A stretch of 33,776 bases of DNA from a virus: positions 1 to 33,776 of IMG/VR virus record IMGVR_UViG_3300007265_000004. The stretch is one strand, 5' to 3'. Below are positions 6,329 to 15,159 of this stretch, in pieces (positions within the stretch are counted from its first letter, which is position 1; the number at the start of each line of letters is the position of its first letter). A program made the position numbers and the translations under genes. Under the pieces are notes generated by a model that was not told where the DNA came from, did no database searches, and saw only the letters and a list, made by a program, of their open reading frames with translations.

Positions 6329-8506
6329 ATGGCCGTAGTCCTTTCCTCGAAATCCAAGAAGCGCGATAAGAAGCTGGACGCTGATGACGAGCTTATCGCC
6401 AAATCCCTGAAACGCTTTCAGATCACGGCTGATACTGAATCCGAAAGCCGCAAAAAAGAGCTTGAGGACTTGCGCTTCTCTATCGGAACAGGCCAATGGG
6501 ATGAAGCGGTCAAGGCCAACCGGGAAGTCGAAGGCAAGCCCTGCCTCACCGTTAACCGCGCCAATGCGTTTCTTCGTCAATACACTGGCGATGAGCGCCA
6601 GCACAGGCCGTCCATGCTGGTGAATCCCGTTGGCTCAGGCGCCGACATCGAAGTAGCCAAGATTCACCAGGGAAGCTTACGGCACATCGAAGTGGCCAGC
6701 TTTGCCGACATCACCTACGACGATTCCTACGACATGATGATGCGGATTGGCCGCTGTCCGTGGCGCATCAAGACGGACTTTGTTTCGGATATGTCGTTCG
6801 ACCAAGAGCAGCGCATTGAGCCAATCGCTAATCCCTTTGCCGCTTACCTTTCGCCCGTTCGCAACATGCTTGGGCAAGACCCATTGTGGGCGCACGTTGT
6901 CGAGGATCTGAGCAAAGAAGAGTACGAAGCTAAGTACGGCAATTCGCAGATGGCCCAGCTTCATTTCCCGACAGACATTGGCAATCCAGCGCCTGATTGG
7001 GTGACGAAAAACGGTGCGCGCATCGCGGAGTATTGGTGGATTGAGCTCCAGCCAGAAACAATCTGCCAGCTTGCCGATGGCAGCGTGAAGCTGAAGAAGG
7101 ATTTGACCCGCTTAGAAGCGATGGCCATTGACGACGAGCGCGAGACGGTTGTTCGTAAAGTCTGCTGCGTGAAACACAACGCCATCGAAGTGCTGGAGAC
7201 CTACGAATACCTCGGGAAATACATTCCGCTGGTCGAAGTGAACGGCCTACGCCTGAACGTCAACGGGAAAATCTACAGCGCCGGCATGGTGCGCGACTAC
7301 CGCGATGCGCAGCGTATTTATGACTTCATGGTGACGCGCCAGGTTGAGCAAATCGACGCGCAAGGCAAAGATCCACTGTTTGCGGCAGTGGGAAGCACCA
7401 CGAATCTGGAAGAGATGTATCGGATGATGAACCGCAAGAACTTCCCGATCGTTCCCTACTATGCGTATGACGAAAACGGCAAGCCGCTGCCCCCGCCGAG
7501 CCGCGCGAATCGCAATGTAGACATTCAGGGCATGGGAGAAATCATCAAGCAGGCCGATTACGACATGAAGGCGGTAATCGGCATTTACGGGCCGCGCGTG
7601 GACGAGCCGGGGATGCAAGCGGAATCCGGTTTCGCCATCATGACGCGGCAACAGCAGTCGGATACTGGCATGGTGAGTTGGTCAGACAACCTCAACCGTG
7701 CGATCCGCTGGCAAGGCACGATTTTGTTGGACCTGTGGCCACGCTACGTCACGGTGCCTAAGTTGCAGCGCATTATCAATCCCGATGACAGCGTGAAGCA
7801 TGCGGCAATCTTTAATTCACAGCTTGGCGCAAGCCAAGAAGATGCCGCGCATTTGCTCGACGGCGAGGCAATCAAAAAAGCCTACGACGTTGGCAAGGGC
7901 GAGTACGACATAACGCTATCGAGCGGCCCGATGAATCAGACCGCGCGCCAAGAGGCGTTTAAAGCGCTCACCTATGTCATCACGCAGAAGCCCGAAATGA
8001 TTCAGTTTCTTGGCGATATTTGGATGCGTAACGCAGATTTCGCGGATGCCGACATTGCCGCCAAACGATTCAAGAAGATGCTGCCTCCACAGTTGCAGGA
8101 CGATAACGCGGACGACGCTCAGGCGCAGGTTACGGCCTTGCAATCGCAGCTTGCGGCGTTGGGCCAGCAGCAGCAACAGCTTGTCGCGGAGTTGGCGAGG
8201 GCCAGCGATACGATTCGCACTGACCGGCTGGGCAATGAAACCAAGGAACGCATTGCCGGATTGAACTCCCAGACGCAGCTTGCTTTGCAGATTCTCAAGA
8301 CCGAGGGAGCGGCTGGGCTCGCTCATGCTCAAGCGGTTTACGACACCATCAGCCATCGCATGGAATTGCTGCATGAATCCATGACGCCGGAGCAGGATGC
8401 TGGCGCCGCTCCGCCGACGCCGGAATTGCCCGGTAAGGTAGAGCCCAAGGTTCAACCAATCACGCCGGCTGCGCCGACCGTACCAGTTCCAGGGAGCACA
8501 GGTTAG
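6329..8506 (+). CDS. P22-like portal protein
   Basis: This 725-aa protein matches the P22-type portal family in length and sequence features: an acidic N-terminal part with FSIGTGQWDEAVKANRE and the NRANAFLRQYTGDERQ helix, the motif near RIEPIANPFAAYLSP, and a late SGFAIMTRQQQSDTG segment of the ring. The C-terminal 150 residues are Gln/Ala-rich and helical (LQSQLAALGQQQQQL), like the barrel of long P22 portals, then a Pro-rich tail. It forms the dodecameric vertex through which DNA enters and leaves. It begins directly after the co-chaperonin stop. Confidence 0.9.
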   Translation: MAVVLSSKSKKRDKKLDADDELIAKSLKRFQITADTESESRKKELEDLRFSIGTGQWDEAVKANREVEGKPCLTVNRANAFLRQYTGDERQHRPSMLVNPVGSGADIEVAKIHQGSLRHIEVASFADITYDDSYDMMMRIGRCPWRIKTDFVSDMSFDQEQRIEPIANPFAAYLSPVRNMLGQDPLWAHVVEDLSKEEYEAKYGNSQMAQLHFPTDIGNPAPDWVTKNGARIAEYWWIELQPETICQLADGSVKLKKDLTRLEAMAIDDERETVVRKVCCVKHNAIEVLETYEYLGKYIPLVEVNGLRLNVNGKIYSAGMVRDYRDAQRIYDFMVTRQVEQIDAQGKDPLFAAVGSTTNLEEMYRMMNRKNFPIVPYYAYDENGKPLPPPSRANRNVDIQGMGEIIKQADYDMKAVIGIYGPRVDEPGMQAESGFAIMTRQQQSDTGMVSWSDNLNRAIRWQGTILLDLWPRYVTVPKLQRIINPDDSVKHAAIFNSQLGASQEDAAHLLDGEAIKKAYDVGKGEYDITLSSGPMNQTARQEAFKALTYVITQKPEMIQFLGDIWMRNADFADADIAAKRFKKMLPPQLQDDNADDAQAQVTALQSQLAALGQQQQQLVAELARASDTIRTDRLGNETKERIAGLNSQTQLALQILKTEGAAGLAHAQAVYDTISHRMELLHESMTPEQDAGAAPPTPELPGKVEPKVQPITPAAPTVPVPGSTG

Positions 8507-10620
8507 TGAAAATAAAACTCGCGGTCTTCCTCATCATTGTACTGATGATTGGCGGAAGTGTGTTCGCCCAGATCGGCAATATCACCAACCCCGTTACTGG
8601 CGTTCTGTCTGTGCAAGATGGGGGCACATGCTCGACGGCCAATTCCTACGTCACGCAGCAGCTCCCCGTAAATGCTTCCACTACAACGGTCAACCTGGCC
8701 GGAACCTTTTCCGCAACACTGACCGTGCGCGAATCGAACAATGGCGGAGCAAGCTGGACGACGGCAGGAACTTTATCGTCTGCCGGTACTAGCACCTATT
8801 CCACTAACGGCTTCTCACATCTCTGCGTGGACCTCACGGCGTACACGTCTGGCAACATACAGGTGTCGATCTCCACGGGCCTCTTGCAAGTGCAAAGCGT
8901 AGTGTCAGGCGGCTCCTCTTCAGTGAGCAGCCTGAAGGGCGTAATCGATGCCACTATTGCTGGGCAAGGATTTACGCCTGCTACGGGTGGTGCGCGATGG
9001 GTGTCTGATGCGGTTCTGACGGTTAGCAGCCCGACAGTCACATCCGCTACGGCTGGATGGTCCGCTGCAACCGACCAAGGGGCAGGGCATGTCATCTGGT
9101 GTACGTCTGGCGGTTCCGTCGGTGGAGGGCAGGTCAATGGCGTCCTGAACGTTCCGAAGTCCTCTATCACGGTAGTAAATGCCACCACGGTAACGGCGGG
9201 AAGCAACGCCTCCGCCAACGCTACCGGAGCGTCCTGTGCTTTCGGCGTGGACAATGACGACGTTGGACTCAATGCGGCATGGACACAGACTGGGAGCAAG
9301 GGTGGCGGTCCCTGCGGTACGGTCCTGCTAAGTTCCAGTTTCATTGTCGAGAATGCGGTTTTCGTTTCCACCCCAGCCTGTAATAACGCCCAGACAGGCG
9401 GCAGTAGCCGAGGCATGCAGGTTATGGGCTGGAGTCGCACGCAGAATCAGCTTCTCATTGCCCCAACTTTCGTTACCACGAGTTGCACTGGCGTGCTTCA
9501 GAGTTGTGTGGGCGGCGTACAGGGCACAACCCTGATGCACTTCGGTGTCTTTGGCTTGAACTACTGCAATGTCCCGAATCCCGGCTCGCTCATCAGCGTT
9601 TTTGGGCTGACGACTGATACCTATATCTACGATGTGTTAGGGGAGGGCTGGGCTTGCGGGGTCGCGGATACAAACGTCATGGGCGTTCGGCTCGGGACTG
9701 TCGGAGAGATTGTTTGGTACGGAGTATTTGACGCGATAGGAAACGTTACCTGCCGGAACGAAACGGGTTCCGGCAGCGTAATGACCGATACATTTTGCGG
9801 AGACTCTTACGCTGAGTCTCTCATTATCATGCCTAACTCATCGTTGCAAACCAAGGGCGGAGGGTACGGCATCACTTCCAAGCCGAATGGTGCCATTGTC
9901 CACAATTTTGGGATTTGGTGGAGCAACCACGAAAGAATTGCGGGCTATGGCGGCAACGCTCAGGTTGCAGTTCAGACAGAACCGGGAGGCGGAACGACAA
10001 ACATCACCTACCTTGACGGTATGAATTTCGGGATGACTGGGAACGCCAGCTCGACCGGGCTTTACTGTCCAGCCACAGGAACAAGCTCCACCGTTTATTC
10101 ACGAAACGGATTCCTGCAAGGCGGCTCCAGCAACTTCGCCGTGTTTAACACCGCCTCGTCCAACGTCTGCAAGTTCCACGACCAAGGTGGTAACACCTTC
10201 GTAAACAATGTGAGCAACGGAGCGGGTAGCGCATGGTTTACGGACACCCCAGGGAGTACGTTTGGCGGAACGCAGGCGGGGATTGCTCCAACGTGCGCGG
10301 CGACAACTGGCGGCACCGCCTGTTCCTTGGTGGCTGGCAGCACAAACGAAAAAGGGACGGTCAGGATTACTGCCAGCGCGGTTGCAACGGGCACCGTGAC
10401 TCTAACCTATGCCGGGACGTTCGCGGGGGCGACGAATACAACGCCATCCTGTCATTTCGACTATGCCAATACTGGAACTGGCGCATGGTCACTGACTGCG
10501 ACCACGCCCATTGTGCTAACGACGCGCTCCACGACCGCTCCAGTCATCAACTGGAATCAAACCGGAGCACTTACAGCAGCTTCAACCTACGACATTGATT
10601 ACACCTGTTGGGCGAGGTAA
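8506..10620 (+). CDS. Secreted tailspike-like beta-helix protein
   Basis: This 704-aa protein starts at a GTG overlapping the portal stop. It opens with a clear Sec signal peptide (MKIKLAVFLIIVLMIGG, likely cut in VFA|QIG). The remainder is Gly/Ser/Thr/Asn-rich with repeating short beta strands, as in right-handed beta-helix tailspikes, and a beta-sandwich-like C-terminus ending YTCWAR. By hand count the mature part has 18 Cys, often in close pairs, unlike the cytosolic virion proteins here. No catalytic motif is recognised. A spike between portal and scaffold, and with a signal peptide, is unusual. It may be a receptor-binding, polysaccharide-binding or secreted surface protein. Confidence 0.7.
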   Translation: MKIKLAVFLIIVLMIGGSVFAQIGNITNPVTGVLSVQDGGTCSTANSYVTQQLPVNASTTTVNLAGTFSATLTVRESNNGGASWTTAGTLSSAGTSTYSTNGFSHLCVDLTAYTSGNIQVSISTGLLQVQSVVSGGSSSVSSLKGVIDATIAGQGFTPATGGARWVSDAVLTVSSPTVTSATAGWSAATDQGAGHVIWCTSGGSVGGGQVNGVLNVPKSSITVVNATTVTAGSNASANATGASCAFGVDNDDVGLNAAWTQTGSKGGGPCGTVLLSSSFIVENAVFVSTPACNNAQTGGSSRGMQVMGWSRTQNQLLIAPTFVTTSCTGVLQSCVGGVQGTTLMHFGVFGLNYCNVPNPGSLISVFGLTTDTYIYDVLGEGWACGVADTNVMGVRLGTVGEIVWYGVFDAIGNVTCRNETGSGSVMTDTFCGDSYAESLIIMPNSSLQTKGGGYGITSKPNGAIVHNFGIWWSNHERIAGYGGNAQVAVQTEPGGGTTNITYLDGMNFGMTGNASSTGLYCPATGTSSTVYSRNGFLQGGSSNFAVFNTASSNVCKFHDQGGNTFVNNVSNGAGSAWFTDTPGSTFGGTQAGIAPTCAATTGGTACSLVAGSTNEKGTVRITASAVATGTVTLTYAGTFAGATNTTPSCHFDYANTGTGAWSLTATTPIVLTTRSTTAPVINWNQTGALTAASTYDIDYTCWAR

Positions 10621-10623
10621 ACG

Positions 10624-10950
10624 ATGAAACTGATTTTACTTCTCGCGCTTTTCCAGCACATCGACGGGCGCATTCTAACCAGCGAACCGTGGGACTTTTC
10701 CGGCGTAGTGACGGAGCGGGTATCGGGCTATGGTCAAGGCGAAGGAATCATTTCCGTGGACCTACCGGAATCTGTGACGACTCCAGCGTGTACCTGGGTA
10801 GACACCGAAGACAATAAGCATTTGCGATTCGGCAAGGTCACAAAGCAGCGCGTGACCATCATCACCACTGGCATTGGGCACCACATCACCGCGAAGTGTC
10901 ACATTACGAAATACAGGCCATTTATCAAATGGCCCAAGGATGTGCAATGA
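10624..10950 (+). CDS. Small, possibly exported hypothetical protein
   Basis: The 108-aa product begins MKLILLLALFQHIDG, a short hydrophobic N-terminus like a weak signal peptide or membrane anchor. The rest is beta-rich, with only two Cys (PACTWVD and AKCHIT), which could form one disulfide. It follows the spike gene by 3 bp and lies before the scaffold gene, so it is in the late operon. No family recognised. An exported partner of the upstream spike is a guess from position. Confidence 0.6.
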   Translation: MKLILLLALFQHIDGRILTSEPWDFSGVVTERVSGYGQGEGIISVDLPESVTTPACTWVDTEDNKHLRFGKVTKQRVTIITTGIGHHITAKCHITKYRPFIKWPKDVQ

Positions 10951-11012
10951 AACCCCTCCTCCTCCTCGCTCTCCTGCTTGGAAACAAAACGAAAGGAAAC
11001 ATAAATGTCTAA
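10947..11012 (+). CDS. Possible 21-aa hydrophobic leader-like peptide
   Basis: An ATGA overlap at 10947 opens a 21-codon frame whose first 10 residues (MKPLLLLALL) look like the start of the preceding gene's signal (MKLILLLALF), followed by a short polar tail. It ends inside the start of the scaffold gene. It may be a duplicated or decayed signal-peptide remnant, or may merely couple translation to the scaffold gene. Evidence for a real product is thin. Confidence 0.3.
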   Translation: MKPLLLLALLLGNKTKGNINV

Positions 11013-11967
11013 AGGAATCATCCTGAAGTCTGCCAGCCACGAAGAAAGCGATGAGGTACGCCAGGCAAACCTCGAAGCCGTAATGACAAAAGCTGGCTAC
11101 GAGGTCGAGAAGCCCGAAGGGGCTGCTCCTGAAGTCGTTGCGGAGCCGGAGCGCGATGCCTTCGACACCGAAGAGGAATTTGAAGTGGCGCATGTCGAGT
11201 GGCAAGAGAAACAGGAAAAGCCAGCCGCAAAAGCTGACGAGGATGACGAAGAGGAAGAGGCTCCGAAGAAGCCGAGCCGGAAACAGCGAGCCATCGACCG
11301 CGCCACTCGTCAGCTTCAGGACGAGCTGAAAGAAACAAAAGACCGCCTCGCGGCCCTCGAAGGAAAGAAAGAGGCAAAGGTCGAAGCCCCGAAGGAGCAG
11401 GCGCGGCCAAAACGTGCCGACTTTGACACGGACGAAAAATACGAAGATGCGTTGCTTGCTTGGGGCACGCAAAAGGCCCTCGCTGACAAGGCTCTGAAAG
11501 ACGCTGAATCTGCAAACAAGACGCGCTTCGACCAAAACCTCGCCAACTATGCCTCTCAGCTCGAAGAGGCGAAGGAAAAGTACGAAGACTTCGATGAAGT
11601 CGTCAATCAAGACATTTTTATTGGGAAAGAAGCCCAACTAGCGATCTTAGAACTGGAGAATGGCGCCGAAGTGATTTACTACCTTGGGCGTCACCCAGTT
11701 GCAGCAGCAAAACTCGGTGAATTATCTCCAATCTCCGCCGTTATGGAAGTCGGTCGCCTCTCCGCGAGGCTGAAGACTGGCTCGCCTGCAACCAGCGATG
11801 CTAACGACGGAGCTCCTATTAAACCCAAACCCAAAGTGCCGGCTCCGGTGCGGACCGTGAACACTTCGGGAACCACATCCGCTCTCACCTTTGCGGAAAT
11901 TGCCGCCAAGCCCAGTTATCCAGGCAAAGCCAAGGATCTGAAGCGCGCAGCGTCCGCAGGGCGATAG
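11005..11967 (+). CDS. Capsid scaffolding protein
   Basis: This 320-aa protein lies between the portal region and the coat gene, where P22-like phages encode the scaffold. Composition fits: very acidic and Lys/Glu-rich (DEDDEEEEAPKKPSRKQR near residues 75-92), long coiled-coil helices (ATRQLQDELKETKDRLAALE near 100-119), and no Cys. A basic C-terminal tail (AKDLKRAASAGR) resembles the coat-binding helix-turn-helix end of P22 scaffold. GAAAGGAAAC precedes the ATG. It would direct procapsid assembly and then leave the shell. Confidence 0.85.
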   Translation: MSKGIILKSASHEESDEVRQANLEAVMTKAGYEVEKPEGAAPEVVAEPERDAFDTEEEFEVAHVEWQEKQEKPAAKADEDDEEEEAPKKPSRKQRAIDRATRQLQDELKETKDRLAALEGKKEAKVEAPKEQARPKRADFDTDEKYEDALLAWGTQKALADKALKDAESANKTRFDQNLANYASQLEEAKEKYEDFDEVVNQDIFIGKEAQLAILELENGAEVIYYLGRHPVAAAKLGELSPISAVMEVGRLSARLKTGSPATSDANDGAPIKPKPKVPAPVRTVNTSGTTSALTFAEIAAKPSYPGKAKDLKRAASAGR

Positions 11968-11984
11968 AGCAGAAGGAGCCTTAA

Positions 11985-13253
11985 TTGGCAAACGTACTTC
12001 TTACCCGACAGGAGATCAGTTGGAAGAACCTATTGGTTCTCGAAAACTCGATTTCCTTCACCAAAAAGGTTGACCGCCAGTACGACGATAAATTCGGCAA
12101 AGCTGGCGCGAAAATCGGTTATCTCATCAACATCCGCAAGCCCGCGCGTGCAGTCAGTACCGCAGGGCAGGGCATTCAGTTGCAGGACTACATTGAACGC
12201 TCTGTGCCTTTGGTGCTGAACAAGCAATACCAGCAGGCGCGCGGATTCACCTCTTCCGATATGGCATTGAGCCTCGATGACTTCACGAACCGGGTCACCA
12301 AGCCGCTCATCGTCCAGATCGCCAATGACATCGATTACGACGGTTTGCAGCGTTTCATCGACGTGCCTGCTGAAGTTGGGACGCCCGGTACGGTCCCCAG
12401 CACCGCAGACACGTATCTGAACGTTTTGCAAATCCTCGCAGACGAAGGCTTCCCGATTGATGACGAAGAGAGCTTGTCAGTTCACATCGCGCCGCGTATG
12501 CAGCGGGCCATCTTCCCTGCATTGCAGGGATTGATCACCAATGCGGGCGGCACGGCGTCTCTGGGCTTCTTGCGCAACTTGAAGCCTGGCAAGGGCGGCC
12601 AAGATGATTACATGAAGGGGCTCGTCGCTGAAGGGCTGGGCTTCGAGTGGTTCATGTCGCAGAACGTTCCGACGTTCAAGACTGGAACGCAAGGCGGCAC
12701 GCCTCTAGTCAACGGAGCGAACCAGACTGGCTCCAACATCGTCACAAACGGCTGGACCGCAGCAACTCAGGTGCTGAACGTTGGCGACATCATTTTCTTC
12801 GCTGGCGTCCACCGCATCAACCCGCTAACCCGTCAGTCCACTGGCGACCTACGGCCTTTCGTCGTACTCGCCAACGTGAACTCGGATGGCGGCGGCAACG
12901 CCACAATCCCAATCGCGTGCGTGGACGGTGACGGCCTCACGCTTGGCGGTCCCTACCAGACTGTAGACGTTTCACCGGCCAACGGTGCGGCGATTACGGT
13001 ACAGGGCGCAAGCGCGGTGCAGTCCTACCGCGGCATCGGCTTCCATCCTACCGCTTTCACTTTCGGCTGTGCGGACCTCGAGACTTACGAAGGCCAGCAC
13101 ATCATGGAAATGGCCGCGGATAAGGAACTTGGCTTGGCGATCCGCATGTGGGCGCAACCCGACATCAACACCGACCGTTTGCTGATGCGCTTGGACACGC
13201 TTGGCGGCTGGCTAACCCAGTATCCGCAGGGCGCAGTCAGGATCGCGAGCTAA
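11985..13253 (+). CDS. Major coat protein, P22 gp5-like
   Basis: The 422-aa product begins at a TTG preceded by AGAAGGAGCC. It resembles the P22 coat family from the start (MANVLLTRQEISWKNLLVLE, FTKKVDRQYDDKF) and has the GQGIQLQDYIERSVPLVL segment of the N-arm/E-loop region. A central insertion-domain-like part (GDIIFFAGVHRINPLTRQST) and the C-terminal DTLGGWLTQYPQGAVRI also match. Length is close to P22 gp5. It forms the icosahedral shell on the scaffold encoded just upstream. Confidence 0.9.
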   Translation: MANVLLTRQEISWKNLLVLENSISFTKKVDRQYDDKFGKAGAKIGYLINIRKPARAVSTAGQGIQLQDYIERSVPLVLNKQYQQARGFTSSDMALSLDDFTNRVTKPLIVQIANDIDYDGLQRFIDVPAEVGTPGTVPSTADTYLNVLQILADEGFPIDDEESLSVHIAPRMQRAIFPALQGLITNAGGTASLGFLRNLKPGKGGQDDYMKGLVAEGLGFEWFMSQNVPTFKTGTQGGTPLVNGANQTGSNIVTNGWTAATQVLNVGDIIFFAGVHRINPLTRQSTGDLRPFVVLANVNSDGGGNATIPIACVDGDGLTLGGPYQTVDVSPANGAAITVQGASAVQSYRGIGFHPTAFTFGCADLETYEGQHIMEMAADKELGLAIRMWAQPDINTDRLLMRLDTLGGWLTQYPQGAVRIAS

Positions 13254-13270
13254 GGGAGAAAACAACGAAC

Positions 13271-14113
13271 ATGAAAACACTACAAAAAGCAGTTCTCATT
13301 CTCGCGGCGGTCCTGAGTTTCTGCGGAATCTCGCAGGCCCAGGTCGCACTGACACAAACCACGCTCACATCAAGCGTAAACGGCCCCGCGCTGTATGCCG
13401 GCACTTCGGCGACGATTGACCAGTGCATGTTCCTTGCTTCTGTGACTGGTATCAGCACGCCTCCTTTGCCGGGTTCGCCGGTCAGCGTTATTTACGTTGG
13501 CAGGGAAGCGCTGGGCGTGCTGACGGTCAACACCTCCATCAAAAGCGTCTGCGGTTTTCGTGGCTATCTTGGTACGCAAGCCGCTCCGCATCCGTCTGGT
13601 GACATGGTGTTGATTTCTAACGCCTATCAAACAAACGTCCAGTATGGAGCGAACCCCATGCCTTCTGGGTTCTTCCAGCAAGACCCGCCGATTGGTGGCG
13701 GTTGCACGGCAGCGAACATACCTACTACGCCGTGGGTGAATATACTCACGGGCGCTCAGTGGTTGTGTTCTCCGATCACCGGCACTTGGGTTCCTGGTTT
13801 TCAGAACCCCTGGGCTATTGATTCCGCTTCGCAGACGGCAACGGTTCCTGCGGCTGCTGGTACGGTAACTCCCACTGGCCCGTTATTTGTCATCAGCGGC
13901 GCTGGTGCCATCACTGGCTTCGTTGTCCCGATTGGCTGCAATGCTACGGCGGTGGGCGGTTGCTCCTTCACCGTGATTGCTGCTGCCGGTTCGACGTGGA
14001 CTTGGACCGCAGCTGGAAACATCATGACGGCGGGAACTGGAACCCCTGGCCACACATTCACGTTTACGTGGTCGGCGAGCTTGTCCAAGTTCGTGCCTTC
14101 GTCCTTCACGTAA
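13271..14113 (+). CDS. Secreted hypothetical protein following the coat gene
   Basis: This 280-aa protein starts at the ATG at 13271, after GGGAGAAAACAAC. The N-terminus is a classical Sec signal peptide (MKTLQKAVLILAAVLSFCG, cut in SQA|QVAL). The mature part is Gly/Thr/Pro-rich and beta-like, with 6 Cys by hand count in three nearby pairs (for example GCNATAVGGCSF). In other phages a gene here may encode a head decoration or fibre protein, but the signal peptide argues for export. It is followed by a hairpin. Function unknown. Confidence 0.65.
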   Translation: MKTLQKAVLILAAVLSFCGISQAQVALTQTTLTSSVNGPALYAGTSATIDQCMFLASVTGISTPPLPGSPVSVIYVGREALGVLTVNTSIKSVCGFRGYLGTQAAPHPSGDMVLISNAYQTNVQYGANPMPSGFFQQDPPIGGGCTAANIPTTPWVNILTGAQWLCSPITGTWVPGFQNPWAIDSASQTATVPAAAGTVTPTGPLFVISGAGAITGFVVPIGCNATAVGGCSFTVIAAAGSTWTWTAAGNIMTAGTGTPGHTFTFTWSASLSKFVPSSFT

Positions 14114-14130
14114 TTTAACCTTCAACCAAG

Positions 14131-14155
14131 GGGGATGCGCTTTCCCGGCATCCCC
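14131..14155 (+). terminator. Hairpin, possible attenuator or RNA-processing site
   Basis: An 8-bp perfect stem GGGGATGC / GCATCCCC (14131-14138 and 14148-14155) encloses a 9-nt loop, 18 nt after the stop of the secreted protein gene and before the Shine-Dalgarno of the next gene. It is not followed by a clean T run (TCACTTT only), so it may be a weak terminator, attenuator or mRNA stabiliser after the highly expressed head genes. Confidence 0.45.
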
Positions 14156-14176
14156 TCACTTTAAAAGGAGAAGAAA

Positions 14177-14431
14177 ATGAAATTGGATGGTACAGACACA
14201 ATCAAGCCGACACCTTTCGATGCGCACGAGCAGGTAGTGCGCGCGCCGCATACGCATGAAGCTCCTGCCAATGCGAGCGCCGAAGCTCACGAAGCCAGCG
14301 GCTACAAGCCCGCGGATTATGAGCATCAGGAGTATCCGAAGGCCGTAGCGCACGACAAAGAAACTGGCGATCCGGTCATCGCTAAGGACGAAGCCCACGA
14401 AGCCGAATTGCTGGCTGGAAAGGGGGAATAG
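14177..14431 (+). CDS. His/Glu-rich hypothetical protein, 84 aa
   Basis: AAAAGGAGAAG precedes the ATG. The product is rich in His, Ala and Glu, with nine or so His residues spread through it (AHEQVVRAPHTHEAP), and has a motif HQEYPKAVAHDK near residue 53 that recurs in the next gene's product as HQEYPKVMDK. It is probably soluble and partly disordered. His content could bind metal, but that is speculation. It starts the block after the head genes. Confidence 0.6.
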   Translation: MKLDGTDTIKPTPFDAHEQVVRAPHTHEAPANASAEAHEASGYKPADYEHQEYPKAVAHDKETGDPVIAKDEAHEAELLAGKGE

Positions 14432-14953
14432 ATGGGGAACATCGAAGATCCCGCCAAGCAGGAAAAAATCCGGCGCGGGCCGCACCAGTTTGTGCATGAC
14501 CCGTCCAAGGGGCAATTCGGCATCTACGTCGAAAAGCCCTACCATCACCAGGAGTATCCGAAAGTGATGGACAAAACGCCCTGTCCGCAACTGAAAGACT
14601 TCAAGGGCAAGCCCGACGCCGACATCCTCTTGGACAATGCCCGCAAAGAGTGGGACACACTGCAAACGCAAAGCATCGTCCACAACAAGGCCGAGGAAGA
14701 GAAGTGGCTGGACGAGCACAAAGACGACCAGGCGCTGACGGTGCAGGACCGCCAGTATCCGAAAACGATGGACCGCATGCCTGCGCCGCTACCCGAAACA
14801 TTCGACACCTTGGAGGCTTACCGGGAAGCGAAGCAGGCATGGAAAGAGCAGGTCACCGCGAGCATCGTGCATGACAAAGACGAAGAACAGCTTTGGCTGC
14901 GCGAGCATGGCGGCGAAGCACCGAAGCGCAAGGGCAAGGCAAAAGCGGCCTAG
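14432..14953 (+). CDS. Repeat-module hypothetical protein, 173 aa
   Basis: The start ATG follows the previous TAG directly. The product contains two copies of one module: (a) QEYPKVMDKTPCPQL ... EWDTLQTQSIVHNKAEEEKW and (b) RQYPKTMDRMPAPLP ... AWKEQVTASIVHDKDEEQLW. Each copy is about 65-75 residues and ends WLxEH. The previous gene has a single YPKAVAHDK version. The C-terminus is Lys-rich. An internal duplication is seen directly. Function unknown; position after the coat gene suggests a virion-associated role. Confidence 0.6.
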   Translation: MGNIEDPAKQEKIRRGPHQFVHDPSKGQFGIYVEKPYHHQEYPKVMDKTPCPQLKDFKGKPDADILLDNARKEWDTLQTQSIVHNKAEEEKWLDEHKDDQALTVQDRQYPKTMDRMPAPLPETFDTLEAYREAKQAWKEQVTASIVHDKDEEQLWLREHGGEAPKRKGKAKAA

Positions 14954-15156
14954 TGCCAGCTATTTGTTTCGGAGCAGAGATAAGTTTTCCCGTCAAGTTG
15001 GAGTAATTGGCCAGTGATGCAACTGTTCGGATGTGCCTTCAATTCCAATTCGAGTTGAATGCGCCCTTCATGTTCACCAGATCGAAATGCTCCATAGCAT
15101 CCAGCGAAATAAATACCTAATGCGCCCAACAAAAGCAGGCTGTTTTTAGTGGACAC
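14950..15156 (-). CDS. Minus-strand single-span membrane protein, 68 aa
   Basis: No plus-strand gene fills 14954-15159. On the minus strand the frame encodes a hydrophobic N-terminus (TKNSLLLLGALGIYFAGCYG) and then a short polar domain with two Cys (HPNSCITG and TYLCSE). I placed the start at GTG 15156; the frame is open to an ATG at 15216, which would overlap the gp4-like gene. FAGCYG resembles a lipobox (A-G-C), so it may be a lipoprotein. It is antiparallel to the late operon, like a moron cargo gene. Confidence 0.5.
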   Translation of the reverse strand: MSTKNSLLLLGALGIYFAGCYGAFRSGEHEGRIQLELELKAHPNSCITGQLLQLDGKTYLCSETNSWH

Positions 15157-15159
15157 CAA

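Noticed and set aside
8796-9440. Minus-strand 214-codon frame inside the spike gene
   Set aside because: Antisense of a Gly/Ser/Thr-rich gene gives Pro/Ala/Val-rich open frames by chance.
10762-11637. Minus-strand 291-codon frame antisense to the scaffold gene
   Set aside because: It mirrors the Glu/Lys-rich scaffold gene as a Phe/Leu-rich frame, as expected for antisense; it has no signal or start context.
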